39,737 bases of DNA. Source: UBA3478 sp965662045 (GTDB lineage: Bacteria; Bacteroidota; Bacteroidia; Flavobacteriales; Flavobacteriaceae). This document shows, piece after piece, positions 24,224-32,439 of the stretch (the stretch's first letter is position 1; each line of letters starts with the position of its first letter). The stretch is from assembly GCA_965662045.1 (NCBI GenBank), contig CBFIGE010000017.1:1-39737 (forward strand). The letters run 5' to 3'. A program made the position numbers and the translations under genes. The notes beneath the pieces are model-generated. The model made no database searches and was not told the DNA's origin. It saw nothing but the letters and a program-made list of their open reading frames with translations.

Positions 24224-25996
24224 TTACTCTCCATAAATGTCATTATATAAGTCGAGATAACGCTCTTTAATGAATTTGCGTTTTAACTTCATAGTAGGTG
24301 TGAGGTGACCAAGATCAATACTCCAAACCTCAGGAGTTAATCTGAATTGTTTTATTTTCTCCCATTTGGCAAAAGCCTCGTTGGTTTTTTCAATTTCCTC
24401 AGCAATTCGGTTGTTCACATCTGTATTTTTTACCAATTCAGCTGGATTGCTTGGAATAGAAATTCCCTTTTTGACCGCCCAATCTGAAACAAATTCGAAG
24501 TTTGGCTGAATAAGTGCAGCTGGCATTTTCTCACCTTCTCCTACGACCATTATTTGTTCTATAAAGAATGACTCTTTACACTTATTCTCAAGGAGTTGAG
24601 GTGCAACATATTTTCCTCCAGAAGTCTTGAACATTTCTTTTTTACGATCTGTGATTCTCAAGAAACCTTCTGAATCAATTTCACCAATATCTCCTGTATG
24701 AAAGAAATCATCGATAATTACTTCTGCTGTTTTATCAGGATCTTTGTAGTAGCCCATCATCACGTTAGGACCTTTACACAAAATCTCTCCATCCTCAGCT
24801 ATTTTTACATCTAAGCCAGATATCACTCTTCCCACACTTCCAATTTTCCAACCGCGATTCCGTTCTTCGTTGACGCTGATTACAGGAGAAGTCTCTGTGA
24901 GCCCGTACCCTTCCATAACTGGAATGCCAGCAGCTCCAAAAACGCGAGCCAATCTAGGCTGTAGAGCTGCACTTCCTGAAACTAATAGGTCTAAATTTCC
25001 TCCTAGAGCTTGTTGCCATTTGCTGAAAATTAACTTTCGTGCTAGTTTTAGTCTGATTTCATACCACCATCCGTTTTGACCGTATGGCTCGTATCTCAAT
25101 CCTAGTGAAACCGCCCAGAAAAACAAGTTTTTCTTTATACCAGTAAGATCTTTTCCTTTTGAAACAATCTTGTCGTAAACTTTTTCTAAAAGTCTTGGAA
25201 CGACCGTCATAATCATTGGTTTGACCTCGTTAATGTTCTCACTGATTTTATCTAAGCCTTCACCGTAATACACACTAACACCACAGTATTGGTATATGTA
25301 TAAAATTACACGCTCAAAAATGTGACATAATGGAAGGAAACTTAAGGCATGAGAGCCATCTACAAAAGGAACACGCTCCTCAGCAGCAAGAACGTTTTGC
25401 ACAATATTACTATGAGAAAGCATCACACCTTTTGGACGTCCGGTGGTTCCGGAGGTATATATTATAGTTGCTAAATTTTCTTCAGTAACGGCTGCCTTTC
25501 TTTTTTCAACTTCTTCCTGTTCGGCAATATTTTTTCCTTTGTCTAGAATATCGCTCCAGTGTGTACAATTTTCGAGTTGATCAAAACTGTAAATCTCTTT
25601 AACTGTCTTTAGCTCATTACTGATTTTTAGTACTTTATCTAGCACTTCTTGACATGAAACTACAACAATCTTAGACTCGCTATGATTTAATATATAAGCG
25701 TAATCATCTTCAGATATAGTGGGATAGATGGGCACAGTTTGGGCCCCCACTTGTAATGCGCCAATGTCGAAAATACTCCACTCTGTTCTGTTATTCATTG
25801 AGATAAGAGCAACTTTATCATTGGCCTCAACTCCAATATTGATTAGGCCACGACTTACCGCATTGGCATGGTCAATGACCTCTTTTGTGCTTAATGATTT
25901 CCATACGCCATTGTATTTAGTGGAAAGGCATTTTTCTAAAGGACTGTTTTTTTCTTGGTGATAAATAAAGTCGAATAATCTAGTAATCGTTGACAT
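24224..25996 (-). CDS. fadD: Long-chain fatty acid-CoA ligase
   Basis: A 590-residue AMP-forming acyl-CoA synthetase that activates fatty acids for beta-oxidation or lipid synthesis. Adenylation motifs in order: IIYTSGTTGRPKGVMLSH (178-195), GYGLTETSPVISVN, FHTGDIGEID, and RITDRKKEMFKTSGGKYVAP. This length and the TSGGKYVAP form are typical of the long-chain class found in Bacteroidota. It is the last gene of the ten-gene block, 40 bases after purL, and feeds the beta-oxidation enzymes coded 1.5 kb further left. There is no obvious terminator after its stop. Confidence 0.93.
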   Translation of the reverse strand: MSTITRLFDFIYHQEKNSPLEKCLSTKYNGVWKSLSTKEVIDHANAVSRGLINIGVEANDKVALISMNNRTEWSIFDIGALQVGAQTVPIYPTISEDDYAYILNHSESKIVVVSCQEVLDKVLKISNELKTVKEIYSFDQLENCTHWSDILDKGKNIAEQEEVEKRKAAVTEENLATIIYTSGTTGRPKGVMLSHSNIVQNVLAAEERVPFVDGSHALSFLPLCHIFERVILYIYQYCGVSVYYGEGLDKISENINEVKPMIMTVVPRLLEKVYDKIVSKGKDLTGIKKNLFFWAVSLGLRYEPYGQNGWWYEIRLKLARKLIFSKWQQALGGNLDLLVSGSAALQPRLARVFGAAGIPVMEGYGLTETSPVISVNEERNRGWKIGSVGRVISGLDVKIAEDGEILCKGPNVMMGYYKDPDKTAEVIIDDFFHTGDIGEIDSEGFLRITDRKKEMFKTSGGKYVAPQLLENKCKESFFIEQIMVVGEGEKMPAALIQPNFEFVSDWAVKKGISIPSNPAELVKNTDVNNRIAEEIEKTNEAFAKWEKIKQFRLTPEVWSIDLGHLTPTMKLKRKFIKERYLDLYNDIYGE

Positions 25997-26036
25997 GTTC
26001 GCATAGTGTTAGTTCTACGCAAAATAAGGATAATCA

Positions 26037-29000
26037 CTAAGAATTTAAAATCCAGTTTCTGGCGTTTTCAAAGGCTTTGATCCAAGGAGATAATCTATGA
26101 TTGTGTTGATCTGGATAATAAGCCCAATTCCAACTAAAAATAGAACGCTCCATATGAGGCATAGAAACTAAGTGACGCCCGCTAGCATCGCAAAGCATGG
26201 CTGCATTCAAATCACTGCCATTAGGATTGGCAGGATAGGCATCGTAACTATAGGTGCTCACAACATTATAGTCATTAGCAGATTCAGGCAGTCTGAAATT
26301 TCCTTCACCGTGAGAAATCCATACACCTAATTCACATCCCTCCATGTTTGATAGCATTACAGAATTATTTGCCTCAATTTTCACCCCAATAAAGTTACTT
26401 TCGTGTTTATTCGACTTGTTGTGGACCATCTTTCCGTGAATTTCGTGTTCTGGATAGATCAGTTCAAGTTCCATAAAAAGTTGGCATCCGTTGCAAATTC
26501 CAATAGATAGCGTATCAGGTCTATTAAAAAATGCGTCTAAAGCAGCACGTGCATTAGCATTGAATTTAAATGCACCAGCCCAACCTTTTGCACTTCCAAG
26601 AACATCAGAGTTCGAAAACCCTCCAACAGCCGCTAAAAGTTGAATATCCTTGAGATTTTCTTTTCCAGAAATCAAGTCGGTCATGTGAATGTCTTTAACT
26701 GCAAACCCGGCTAAATAAAGGGTATTAGCCATTTCTCTTTCTGAATTGCTCCCTTTATCTCTCAAAACTCCAGCTAGGGGTTTATTCTGAGGTTTGGAAG
26801 GAATTTCACCATCAAAATCAGTTGGAAACGTAAAGAGTAGTGGTTGATTCTTATAATTTTCAAAACGATCTTTTGCGAGACCATTTGCAGTTTGTAACTC
26901 GTCCATCCGGTAGGAAGTGTTATACCACAAATCTCTAAAGCGGGCCACAGGTATTCCCATTTCTACACTGTGATTCTTTATTGATAGGGTTTCCGAGGTG
27001 CAGAATTGACCAATTTTAATGGCAGGAATTGGACAATCTTCAATCCAGTGTCCGGCATCTGCTCTTAATTGCACGAGAATACCGCTATTTTCAGCAAAGA
27101 GTAGCTTTACAAAGTCGGCTTGACCTAATTCGCTCAAATCGATTTCTGCTCCCAAATTCTGAGTTGAGAAGCACATTTCAAGTAAACAAGTAACGAGTCC
27201 ACCCGAGGAAATATCATGACCTGCACAGATTTTATTGGTCTTAATTCCTTCTTGTATGAAATCAAAAGTTTGAGCAAAATCCTTTGCGCTAGCAATACCA
27301 CTGGTTTTTTGACCAATAGCATTTAAACTTTGGGCAAAACTCGAACCACCCAATTCTAAATCTTCTTGTGATAAATTGATGTAGTAAAGTGTACCTTGAT
27401 CTAACTTTCCAACTGGTTCAATCACCTTGGTGAAATCAGCACACTGTCCTGCTGCTGAGATAATGACAGTTCCTGGTGAAAGTACCTCTTTATCTGAGTA
27501 CTTTTGTTTCATCGAGAGTGAATCTTTGCCTGTTGGAATATTAATTCCAAGTTCAATGGCAAAGTCACTAGCTGCTTTAACGGCTTTGTATAATCGGTCG
27601 TCTTCACCTTCATTATTGCAGGGCCACATCCAATTTGCCGAAAGCGAAACACTTTGAATACCCTTTTCGAGAGGTGCCCAAATAATGTTCGTAAGTGCTT
27701 CGGCAATACTGTTTTGACTTCCTGCTATAGGATTTATTAGACCTGAGATTGGAGAATGCCCAATTGAGGTTGCGATACCTTTATATCTGTTGTAATCTAA
27801 AGCCATTACACCACAATTGTTAAGAGGTAACTGTAATTCACCCACGCATTGTTGAATAGCTACTTTTCCGCCGACACAACGATCGACTTTATTGGTCAAC
27901 CAATCTTTACAAGCTACCGCTTCTAATTGAAGCACGTTTTCGAGATAATCTAAGACAAAATCAATTTGGTAGTTCAGGTCTGCATAGAGACGAGGAGTCG
28001 TAGAATCGGTAATGATCGTTTTTGGAGAATTACCAAATAAACCAGAAAGTTCTAAATCTATGGCTTTTTTTGGCCTATCAGATGCGGCGAATTCAAAATG
28101 CATATCATCGGTTACTTCACCTACGATAAATATAGGCGCTTGTTCTCTTTCTGCAATACTTCGAAGTAGCTCTTCATCTTTTGGATCGATAATTAACCCC
28201 ATTCGTTCTTGGGATTCGTTGCCGATGATTTCTTTTTCGGATAGGGTAGGATCGCCAATAGGTAATTTGTTGATGTCTATTTTACCCCCTGTATCTTCAA
28301 CCAATTCTGAAAGACAATTTAAATGCCCTCCAGCTCCGTGATCGTGTATTGACACTATTGGATTTTCAGTTCGCTCTACGAGCGCTCTTATGGTATTTGC
28401 AACGCGCTTTTGCATTTCAGGATTAGATCGTTGCACCGCATTGAGCTCTATAGCTGTGTTAAATGCACCGGTGTCTGCAGAGGACACTGCTGCACCTCCC
28501 ATACCAATTCTATAATTGTCACCTCCTAGGATAACGATGAGGTCTCCTTTTTTGGGTTTTTTCTTAAATGCGTATTTTTTTAATCCGTATCCAACCCCAC
28601 CAGCTAGCATGATGACCTTATCGAAACCTAAATAGCGCTGATCAAAATCAGTGCCTTCCTCTTGGTGTTCAAAGGTTAATAGCGAGCCTGCGATAAGCGG
28701 CTGTCCGAACTTATTCCCAAAGTCAGAGGCACCATTTGAAGCTTTAATTAGTATGTCTGTGGGGTTTTGATAAAGCCATTTTTTTTCGCCTAACCTATGT
28801 TCCCAAGCTAAAGGAGGAGAGGTTCTTGGATATGAAGTCATGTAAACAGCTGTTCCTGCAAGTGGAATAGAACCCTGACCACCGGCTAATCGATCTCGAA
28901 TCTCACCACCAGAACCTGTTGCTGCTCCATTAAAAGGCTCTACAGTTGTTGGAAAGTTATGGGTTTCGGCTTTTATCGATAAGATAGTTTCGGTTTCTTG

Positions 29001-29702
29001 TTCCGTGTACAAGGAAGCTTTTTCAGGATCCTTTGGAGCAAATTGAATCGCTTTGGGTCCATTGATAAAGGCAACATTATCTTTATAAGCCGATACGATT
29101 TCGTTAGGATTGGTCTTTGCTGTCTTTTTGATTAAAGCAAAAAGTGAATCGGATTGTTCTTGATTATTGAGTATAAAACTCCCATTGAAAATTTTATGTC
29201 TGCAGTGTTCAGAGTTGACCTGAGAAAAACCGAATACTTCAGCATCTGAAAGGGGACGTTCCAATTCTTTTGACAATTGCTTGAGGTAATCAATTTCATC
29301 TTGACTTAAGGCCAACCCTTCTTCTTTGTTGTACTTTTCGATATCGGTGATATCTTCTAAATGCTCCGATACCAAATCAATTTTAAACAAGTCTTGATTA
29401 AGCAAACTGTACTTCTGCATCAGCATTGGATCGTACGAAATTTGATCTGAAGCGGGAAGGTACTCTTCAACACGAGTAATGCTAAAAATTCCCATATTTT
29501 TTAGGATATCGGTAGCATTTGTGCTCCAGGGTGTAAGCATACTTGCTCTAGGACCAATGAATTCTCCAGACACCTCGGAAGTATTGCTCAGTAAGTTTGC
29601 GTTTAATACCCAATTTAGTTTTTCAATGCTGTTCTCGTCTAGTGGGGTGGATGAAGATGCAGCAAAAATATGGTTGTTTGGTTTGCTGAAAAAGTAGATC
29701 AT
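26037..29702 (-). CDS. purL: Phosphoribosylformylglycinamidine synthase, single-chain
   Basis: A 1221-residue enzyme for step four of purine synthesis: FGAR, glutamine and ATP give FGAM. It is the long single-chain type that fuses the PurS-like, synthase and glutaminase parts. Seen: the synthase motif SEHCRHK (164-170), repeated AIR-synthase elements (AETHNFPTTVEPFNGAATG and HDISSGGLVTCLLE), and a class I glutamine amidotransferase domain from about 975, with nucleophile Cys1070 in GICNGCQ and His1183/Glu1185 in PHMERS. It has its own promoter (29720-29750), so it need not depend on the genes upstream. 30 bases separate it from the rsmB-like gene. Confidence 0.97.
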   Translation of the reverse strand: MIYFFSKPNNHIFAASSSTPLDENSIEKLNWVLNANLLSNTSEVSGEFIGPRASMLTPWSTNATDILKNMGIFSITRVEEYLPASDQISYDPMLMQKYSLLNQDLFKIDLVSEHLEDITDIEKYNKEEGLALSQDEIDYLKQLSKELERPLSDAEVFGFSQVNSEHCRHKIFNGSFILNNQEQSDSLFALIKKTAKTNPNEIVSAYKDNVAFINGPKAIQFAPKDPEKASLYTEQETETILSIKAETHNFPTTVEPFNGAATGSGGEIRDRLAGGQGSIPLAGTAVYMTSYPRTSPPLAWEHRLGEKKWLYQNPTDILIKASNGASDFGNKFGQPLIAGSLLTFEHQEEGTDFDQRYLGFDKVIMLAGGVGYGLKKYAFKKKPKKGDLIVILGGDNYRIGMGGAAVSSADTGAFNTAIELNAVQRSNPEMQKRVANTIRALVERTENPIVSIHDHGAGGHLNCLSELVEDTGGKIDINKLPIGDPTLSEKEIIGNESQERMGLIIDPKDEELLRSIAEREQAPIFIVGEVTDDMHFEFAASDRPKKAIDLELSGLFGNSPKTIITDSTTPRLYADLNYQIDFVLDYLENVLQLEAVACKDWLTNKVDRCVGGKVAIQQCVGELQLPLNNCGVMALDYNRYKGIATSIGHSPISGLINPIAGSQNSIAEALTNIIWAPLEKGIQSVSLSANWMWPCNNEGEDDRLYKAVKAASDFAIELGINIPTGKDSLSMKQKYSDKEVLSPGTVIISAAGQCADFTKVIEPVGKLDQGTLYYINLSQEDLELGGSSFAQSLNAIGQKTSGIASAKDFAQTFDFIQEGIKTNKICAGHDISSGGLVTCLLEMCFSTQNLGAEIDLSELGQADFVKLLFAENSGILVQLRADAGHWIEDCPIPAIKIGQFCTSETLSIKNHSVEMGIPVARFRDLWYNTSYRMDELQTANGLAKDRFENYKNQPLLFTFPTDFDGEIPSKPQNKPLAGVLRDKGSNSEREMANTLYLAGFAVKDIHMTDLISGKENLKDIQLLAAVGGFSNSDVLGSAKGWAGAFKFNANARAALDAFFNRPDTLSIGICNGCQLFMELELIYPEHEIHGKMVHNKSNKHESNFIGVKIEANNSVMLSNMEGCELGVWISHGEGNFRLPESANDYNVVSTYSYDAYPANPNGSDLNAAMLCDASGRHLVSMPHMERSIFSWNWAYYPDQHNHRLSPWIKAFENARNWILNS

Positions 29703-29719
29703 AATTACTTGTTGTTTGA

Positions 29720-29750
29720 CAAAATTATAACATTAGGTTTGATGTTCAAA
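29720..29750 (-). promoter_or_regulatory. purL promoter
   Basis: On the minus strand, TTTG (29747-29750), 19 bases, then TAATTTTG (29720-29727), an exact match to the Bacteroidota consensus in sequence and spacing. Transcription would begin roughly ten bases before the purL ATG at 29702. The -33 box lies inside the end of the preceding methyltransferase gene. Confidence 0.75.
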
Positions 29751-30947
29751 CTGCGCCATAAAAAAGCCGTCGTAACCATTTTTGTGTGCGTATAAGGTCT
29801 TTTGGTTTGTGCAAATAAGAGACTCTCCAGCAGGGCTTTTAAGAAAGGTTTCAACCTGCTTCTGGTTTTCTTGAGGTAGTATAGAACAAGTGGCATACAC
29901 GAGTTTTCCTCCGGGTTTCAGCATTGCTGAATACTCTTGTAACAGTTGTTGCTGTGTTTCCTTTAATTTGTCTAAATGTTGCGGTTGTAGCTTCCACTTT
30001 GCATCGGGATTACGTTTTAAAACACCTAAACCACTGCAGGGAGCGTCAATTAGAACACGGTCGGCAGATTGCTTTAACTTTTTAATGGATTTTTTCCCTT
30101 CAATTAATCGCGTTTCAATATTGAAAGCGCCAGCTCTTTTAGCTCTTTTTTTAAGTTCATTTAGTTTGTAAGGAAAGATATCCATTGCGATTAACTGTCC
30201 TTTGTTTTGCATCAGAGCAGCTAGGTGCAATGATTTTCCTCCGGCGCCTGCGCAACAATCAATAACCCGATGACCTTTTTCGACATCTAAAAATGGCGCT
30301 ACTAATTGAGAGTTGGCATCTTGAATTTCAAAATATCCGTTTTTAAATGCGTTTGTCTTAAATAAATTGCTGCGCTCTTTGACAATTAAAGCACCTGGAT
30401 AGGTGGATATTCGTTCGGTTAAAATGTCGTCTTTTTCTAAATCGCTAATAAGCTCTTTTTCAGTGCACTTGAGCGTATTGACCCGCAAAACTACTTCAGC
30501 AGGTTTATTTAAGGCATGAACTTCTTTTTCCCAAAGTTCTGGGCCGAGTTGAGTGCGTCCTATTTGATCAATCCAATCAGGAATGGATTCCTTGTAGACA
30601 AAAGACTTGCTGCTTTCGTAATAACGACCTCGGATGCGGCGCACAGGTGTCTTCTCAAATTCTTTCCACTGGGGTAATTCAAAGTTGTTTAAAACGATCC
30701 AAATGGAAATTAATCTCCAAATTTCTGTAGTATGTAGTGGTGTTTTTACGCCGGCAATGTGCAAGTATAGTCTTTGGTTTCGTACAATGTCGTAAACCGT
30801 TTGAGCGATGAAGGCTCTGTCTCGTGCACCCCAGCGCTTGTCTTTTTTTAATACGCTTTCAATGACTTTGTCCGCGTATTTACGTTGATTAATAATGAGA
30901 TGAAGGGCCTCTACACAGGCCACAACCAAATTTCGGTGAAATCGCAT
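29733..30947 (-). CDS. rsmB: RsmB/NOP2-type 16S rRNA (cytosine-C5) methyltransferase
   Basis: A 404-residue SAM-dependent RNA m5C methyltransferase. The N-terminal third (about 1-120) has the helical NusB/RsmB-like region, including RWGARDRAFIAQTVYDIVR. The methyltransferase domain has motif I VIDCCAGAGGKSLHLAAL (228-245), motif IV with Cys304 in DAPCSGLG, and the catalytic Cys354 in YATCSILPQEN. These two cysteines define the RsmB/NOP2 class. The target base (E. coli RsmB modifies C967) is assumed from family, and the exact orthologue is not certain. It follows the sensor gene by 27 bases. Confidence 0.87.
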   Translation of the reverse strand: MRFHRNLVVACVEALHLIINQRKYADKVIESVLKKDKRWGARDRAFIAQTVYDIVRNQRLYLHIAGVKTPLHTTEIWRLISIWIVLNNFELPQWKEFEKTPVRRIRGRYYESSKSFVYKESIPDWIDQIGRTQLGPELWEKEVHALNKPAEVVLRVNTLKCTEKELISDLEKDDILTERISTYPGALIVKERSNLFKTNAFKNGYFEIQDANSQLVAPFLDVEKGHRVIDCCAGAGGKSLHLAALMQNKGQLIAMDIFPYKLNELKKRAKRAGAFNIETRLIEGKKSIKKLKQSADRVLIDAPCSGLGVLKRNPDAKWKLQPQHLDKLKETQQQLLQEYSAMLKPGGKLVYATCSILPQENQKQVETFLKSPAGESLICTNQKTLYAHKNGYDGFFMAQFEHQT

Positions 30948-30974
30948 TGCGCTTAATTAAGGCTGCGAAGATAC

Positions 30975-31454
30975 TTAAGGTTTTCGTGCTTTATCTTTTC
31001 TTCTGTATCGTTTTATAAGATTTTCTTTAAAATCATCCTCAGCCTTGTATTGATCGAGTATTTTACTTGAGGGAAGAATAGTTTTTAATTCTTCAAAATA
31101 GCGGAGTTTTTCTTGATGTCTTTCAATTTCAATTTTAGACATCTCATCTAAGAAATAAGAAGAATCTTCTTCACTAGCTTGTTCACCTAATTCTCTGAAT
31201 TTTCTGAGCTGCTTTTTTTTTCTAGAATGTAAACCCCAAATGATTTCTTCGTGTTTGTCGTGTATAGGCCAAAACGCACTTTTTTCTTTTTCAGTGAAGT
31301 TTATATTTTCATTGAAATACTGACGTTTTAGCGTTTTCATTCGTTCCATTCGTTCTTCGAATGATTTCTTTTCTTGTGCTGTACCGAATAGACTAAAAAC
31401 TAATCCTAAGGTGATAAATAAAAATCGATGGTATTTAAACGTTGTAATACTCAT
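30975..31454 (-). CDS. Putative periplasmic sensor of the ECF sigma system
   Basis: A 159-residue exported helical protein. The signal peptide ends at about residue 26 (LFGTAQ), then come long charged helices, including TEKEKSAFWPIHDKHEEIIWGL, and a basic C-terminus. Size, helix content and position after an ECF sigma and anti-sigma gene match the proteins annotated in Flavobacteriia as sensor of ECF-type sigma factor, which resemble CpxP/Spy. Its role as the stress-sensing part of the trio is inference from position. It lies 7 bases after the anti-sigma gene. Confidence 0.72.
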   Translation of the reverse strand: MSITTFKYHRFLFITLGLVFSLFGTAQEKKSFEERMERMKTLKRQYFNENINFTEKEKSAFWPIHDKHEEIIWGLHSRKKKQLRKFRELGEQASEEDSSYFLDEMSKIEIERHQEKLRYFEELKTILPSSKILDQYKAEDDFKENLIKRYRRKDKARKP

Positions 31455-31461
31455 GTCTAAA

Positions 31462-31866
31462 TTATTCGTTGGTTGTCTCTATTAAAAGGGCAAGATCTTC
31501 ATTTTGAAGGTCCCAATTCATGGCCTCGAAATATGTTTCAATATCCTCTTTTTCTGCGGATTCTAGCATGAGTGCAGACTTATTGATATTTTGGTTCATT
31601 TCATTTGAAAAAGACATAGCATACATTACCACTAACAAGCTTATAGCAGCGGCTGTTGCGACACTCTGTCTAATTAAAGAAACGACTTTGTTACGACGCT
31701 TTTTTGCAAAGCTCATGAGGATATTTTCATCAAGCTCTTCAAAATAATGCTCAGGCATTCGAAAGTGATCTTTAGTAGACCATTTTAAGAGCTCTTCAAT
31801 CTTTTGATCGAGGTCATTAAAATACTGCTCTTTAGGTAGTTTAAATCCGTGATTAATTTTCTTCAT
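31462..31866 (-). CDS. Probable anti-sigma factor, single-pass membrane protein
   Basis: A 134-residue protein with a cytoplasmic N-terminal part, one membrane helix at about 66-86 (QSVATAAAISLLVVMYAMSF), and a short outer part of about 48 residues. The N-terminal part has two similar segments, FKLPKEQYFNDLDQKI and FRMPEHYFEELDENIL, a pattern seen in small flavobacterial anti-sigma proteins. There is no zinc-binding HxxxCxxC. Its start overlaps the sigma gene's end by 14 bases, as is usual for such pairs. Function is inferred from topology and position. Confidence 0.75.
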   Translation of the reverse strand: MKKINHGFKLPKEQYFNDLDQKIEELLKWSTKDHFRMPEHYFEELDENILMSFAKKRRNKVVSLIRQSVATAAAISLLVVMYAMSFSNEMNQNINKSALMLESAEKEDIETYFEAMNWDLQNEDLALLIETTNE

Positions 31867-32407
31867 TAAAGTAATTTTTTATCTTATGGTAGGCGTGATG
31901 ATATGAACTTTTCAATCCTCCTTCACTTTTATTTAAAATTTTAGCGATATCAGCATAACTCATTTCATCGTAATACCTCATATTAAATACAATTCTCTGT
32001 TTTTCAGGTAATTGAGCAATAGCGTTTTGTAATTTATACGCAGTTTCATCTTCGTTAAAATACGGGTCAGCTACAAGGTTTTCCGCTATAGATGAGATGT
32101 ATTCTTTATTCGACACACCTCTCATTCGACTTCTTTTTTTAATAAAGTCAATACTCTCATTTGTGGCGATTCGATACATCCAAGAATACAACTTACTCTT
32201 GTTTTGAAATTGCTCAATATTGAAGAAAACTTTAACAAAAGTGTTTTGAAGAACATCATCAGCATCATCGTGATTCAATACAATTCTTCTGATATGCCAA
32301 TACAAGGGTTCTTTGTATTTGTCCAGCAAAATACGGAAGGCCTGATCTCTGGTTTTTTTCTCTTTAAGTTGACGAACTAGTGTTGCCTCTTCCTGCAAAA
32401 TCTTCAT
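31853..32407 (-). CDS. ECF-type RNA polymerase sigma factor
   Basis: A 184-residue sigma-70 family factor of the ECF group. Region 2 is at about 27-92, with DDADDVLQNTFVKVFFNI and SWMYRIATNESIDFIKKR. Region 4 is at about 125-178, with LPEKQRIVFNMRYYDEMSYADIAKIL and SEGGLKSSYHHAYHKIKNY. No extra domain is present. It heads a sigma/anti-sigma/sensor trio and has a 12-base palindrome just upstream of its start. The stimulus is unknown; an envelope signal is plausible because the partner proteins are in the membrane and periplasm. Confidence 0.92.
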   Translation of the reverse strand: MKILQEEATLVRQLKEKKTRDQAFRILLDKYKEPLYWHIRRIVLNHDDADDVLQNTFVKVFFNIEQFQNKSKLYSWMYRIATNESIDFIKKRSRMRGVSNKEYISSIAENLVADPYFNEDETAYKLQNAIAQLPEKQRIVFNMRYYDEMSYADIAKILNKSEGGLKSSYHHAYHKIKNYFNEEN

Positions 32408-32419
32408 TTTTATATTAGA

Positions 32420-32431
32420 CGAATATATTCG
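32420..32431. promoter_or_regulatory. Palindrome upstream of the ECF sigma gene
   Basis: A perfect 12-base palindrome CGAATATATTCG lies in the 32-base gap between the ABC exporter stop (32440) and the sigma ATG (32407). The position suits an operator or part of an autoregulated promoter. No TAnnTTTG box is visible in this gap. Confidence 0.45.
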
Positions 32432-32439
32432 AAAAAAGT

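Noticed and set aside
28012..28341. 109-codon open frame antisense to purL
   Set aside because: It lies wholly within purL, whose motifs there are intact; the product has no domain or signal.
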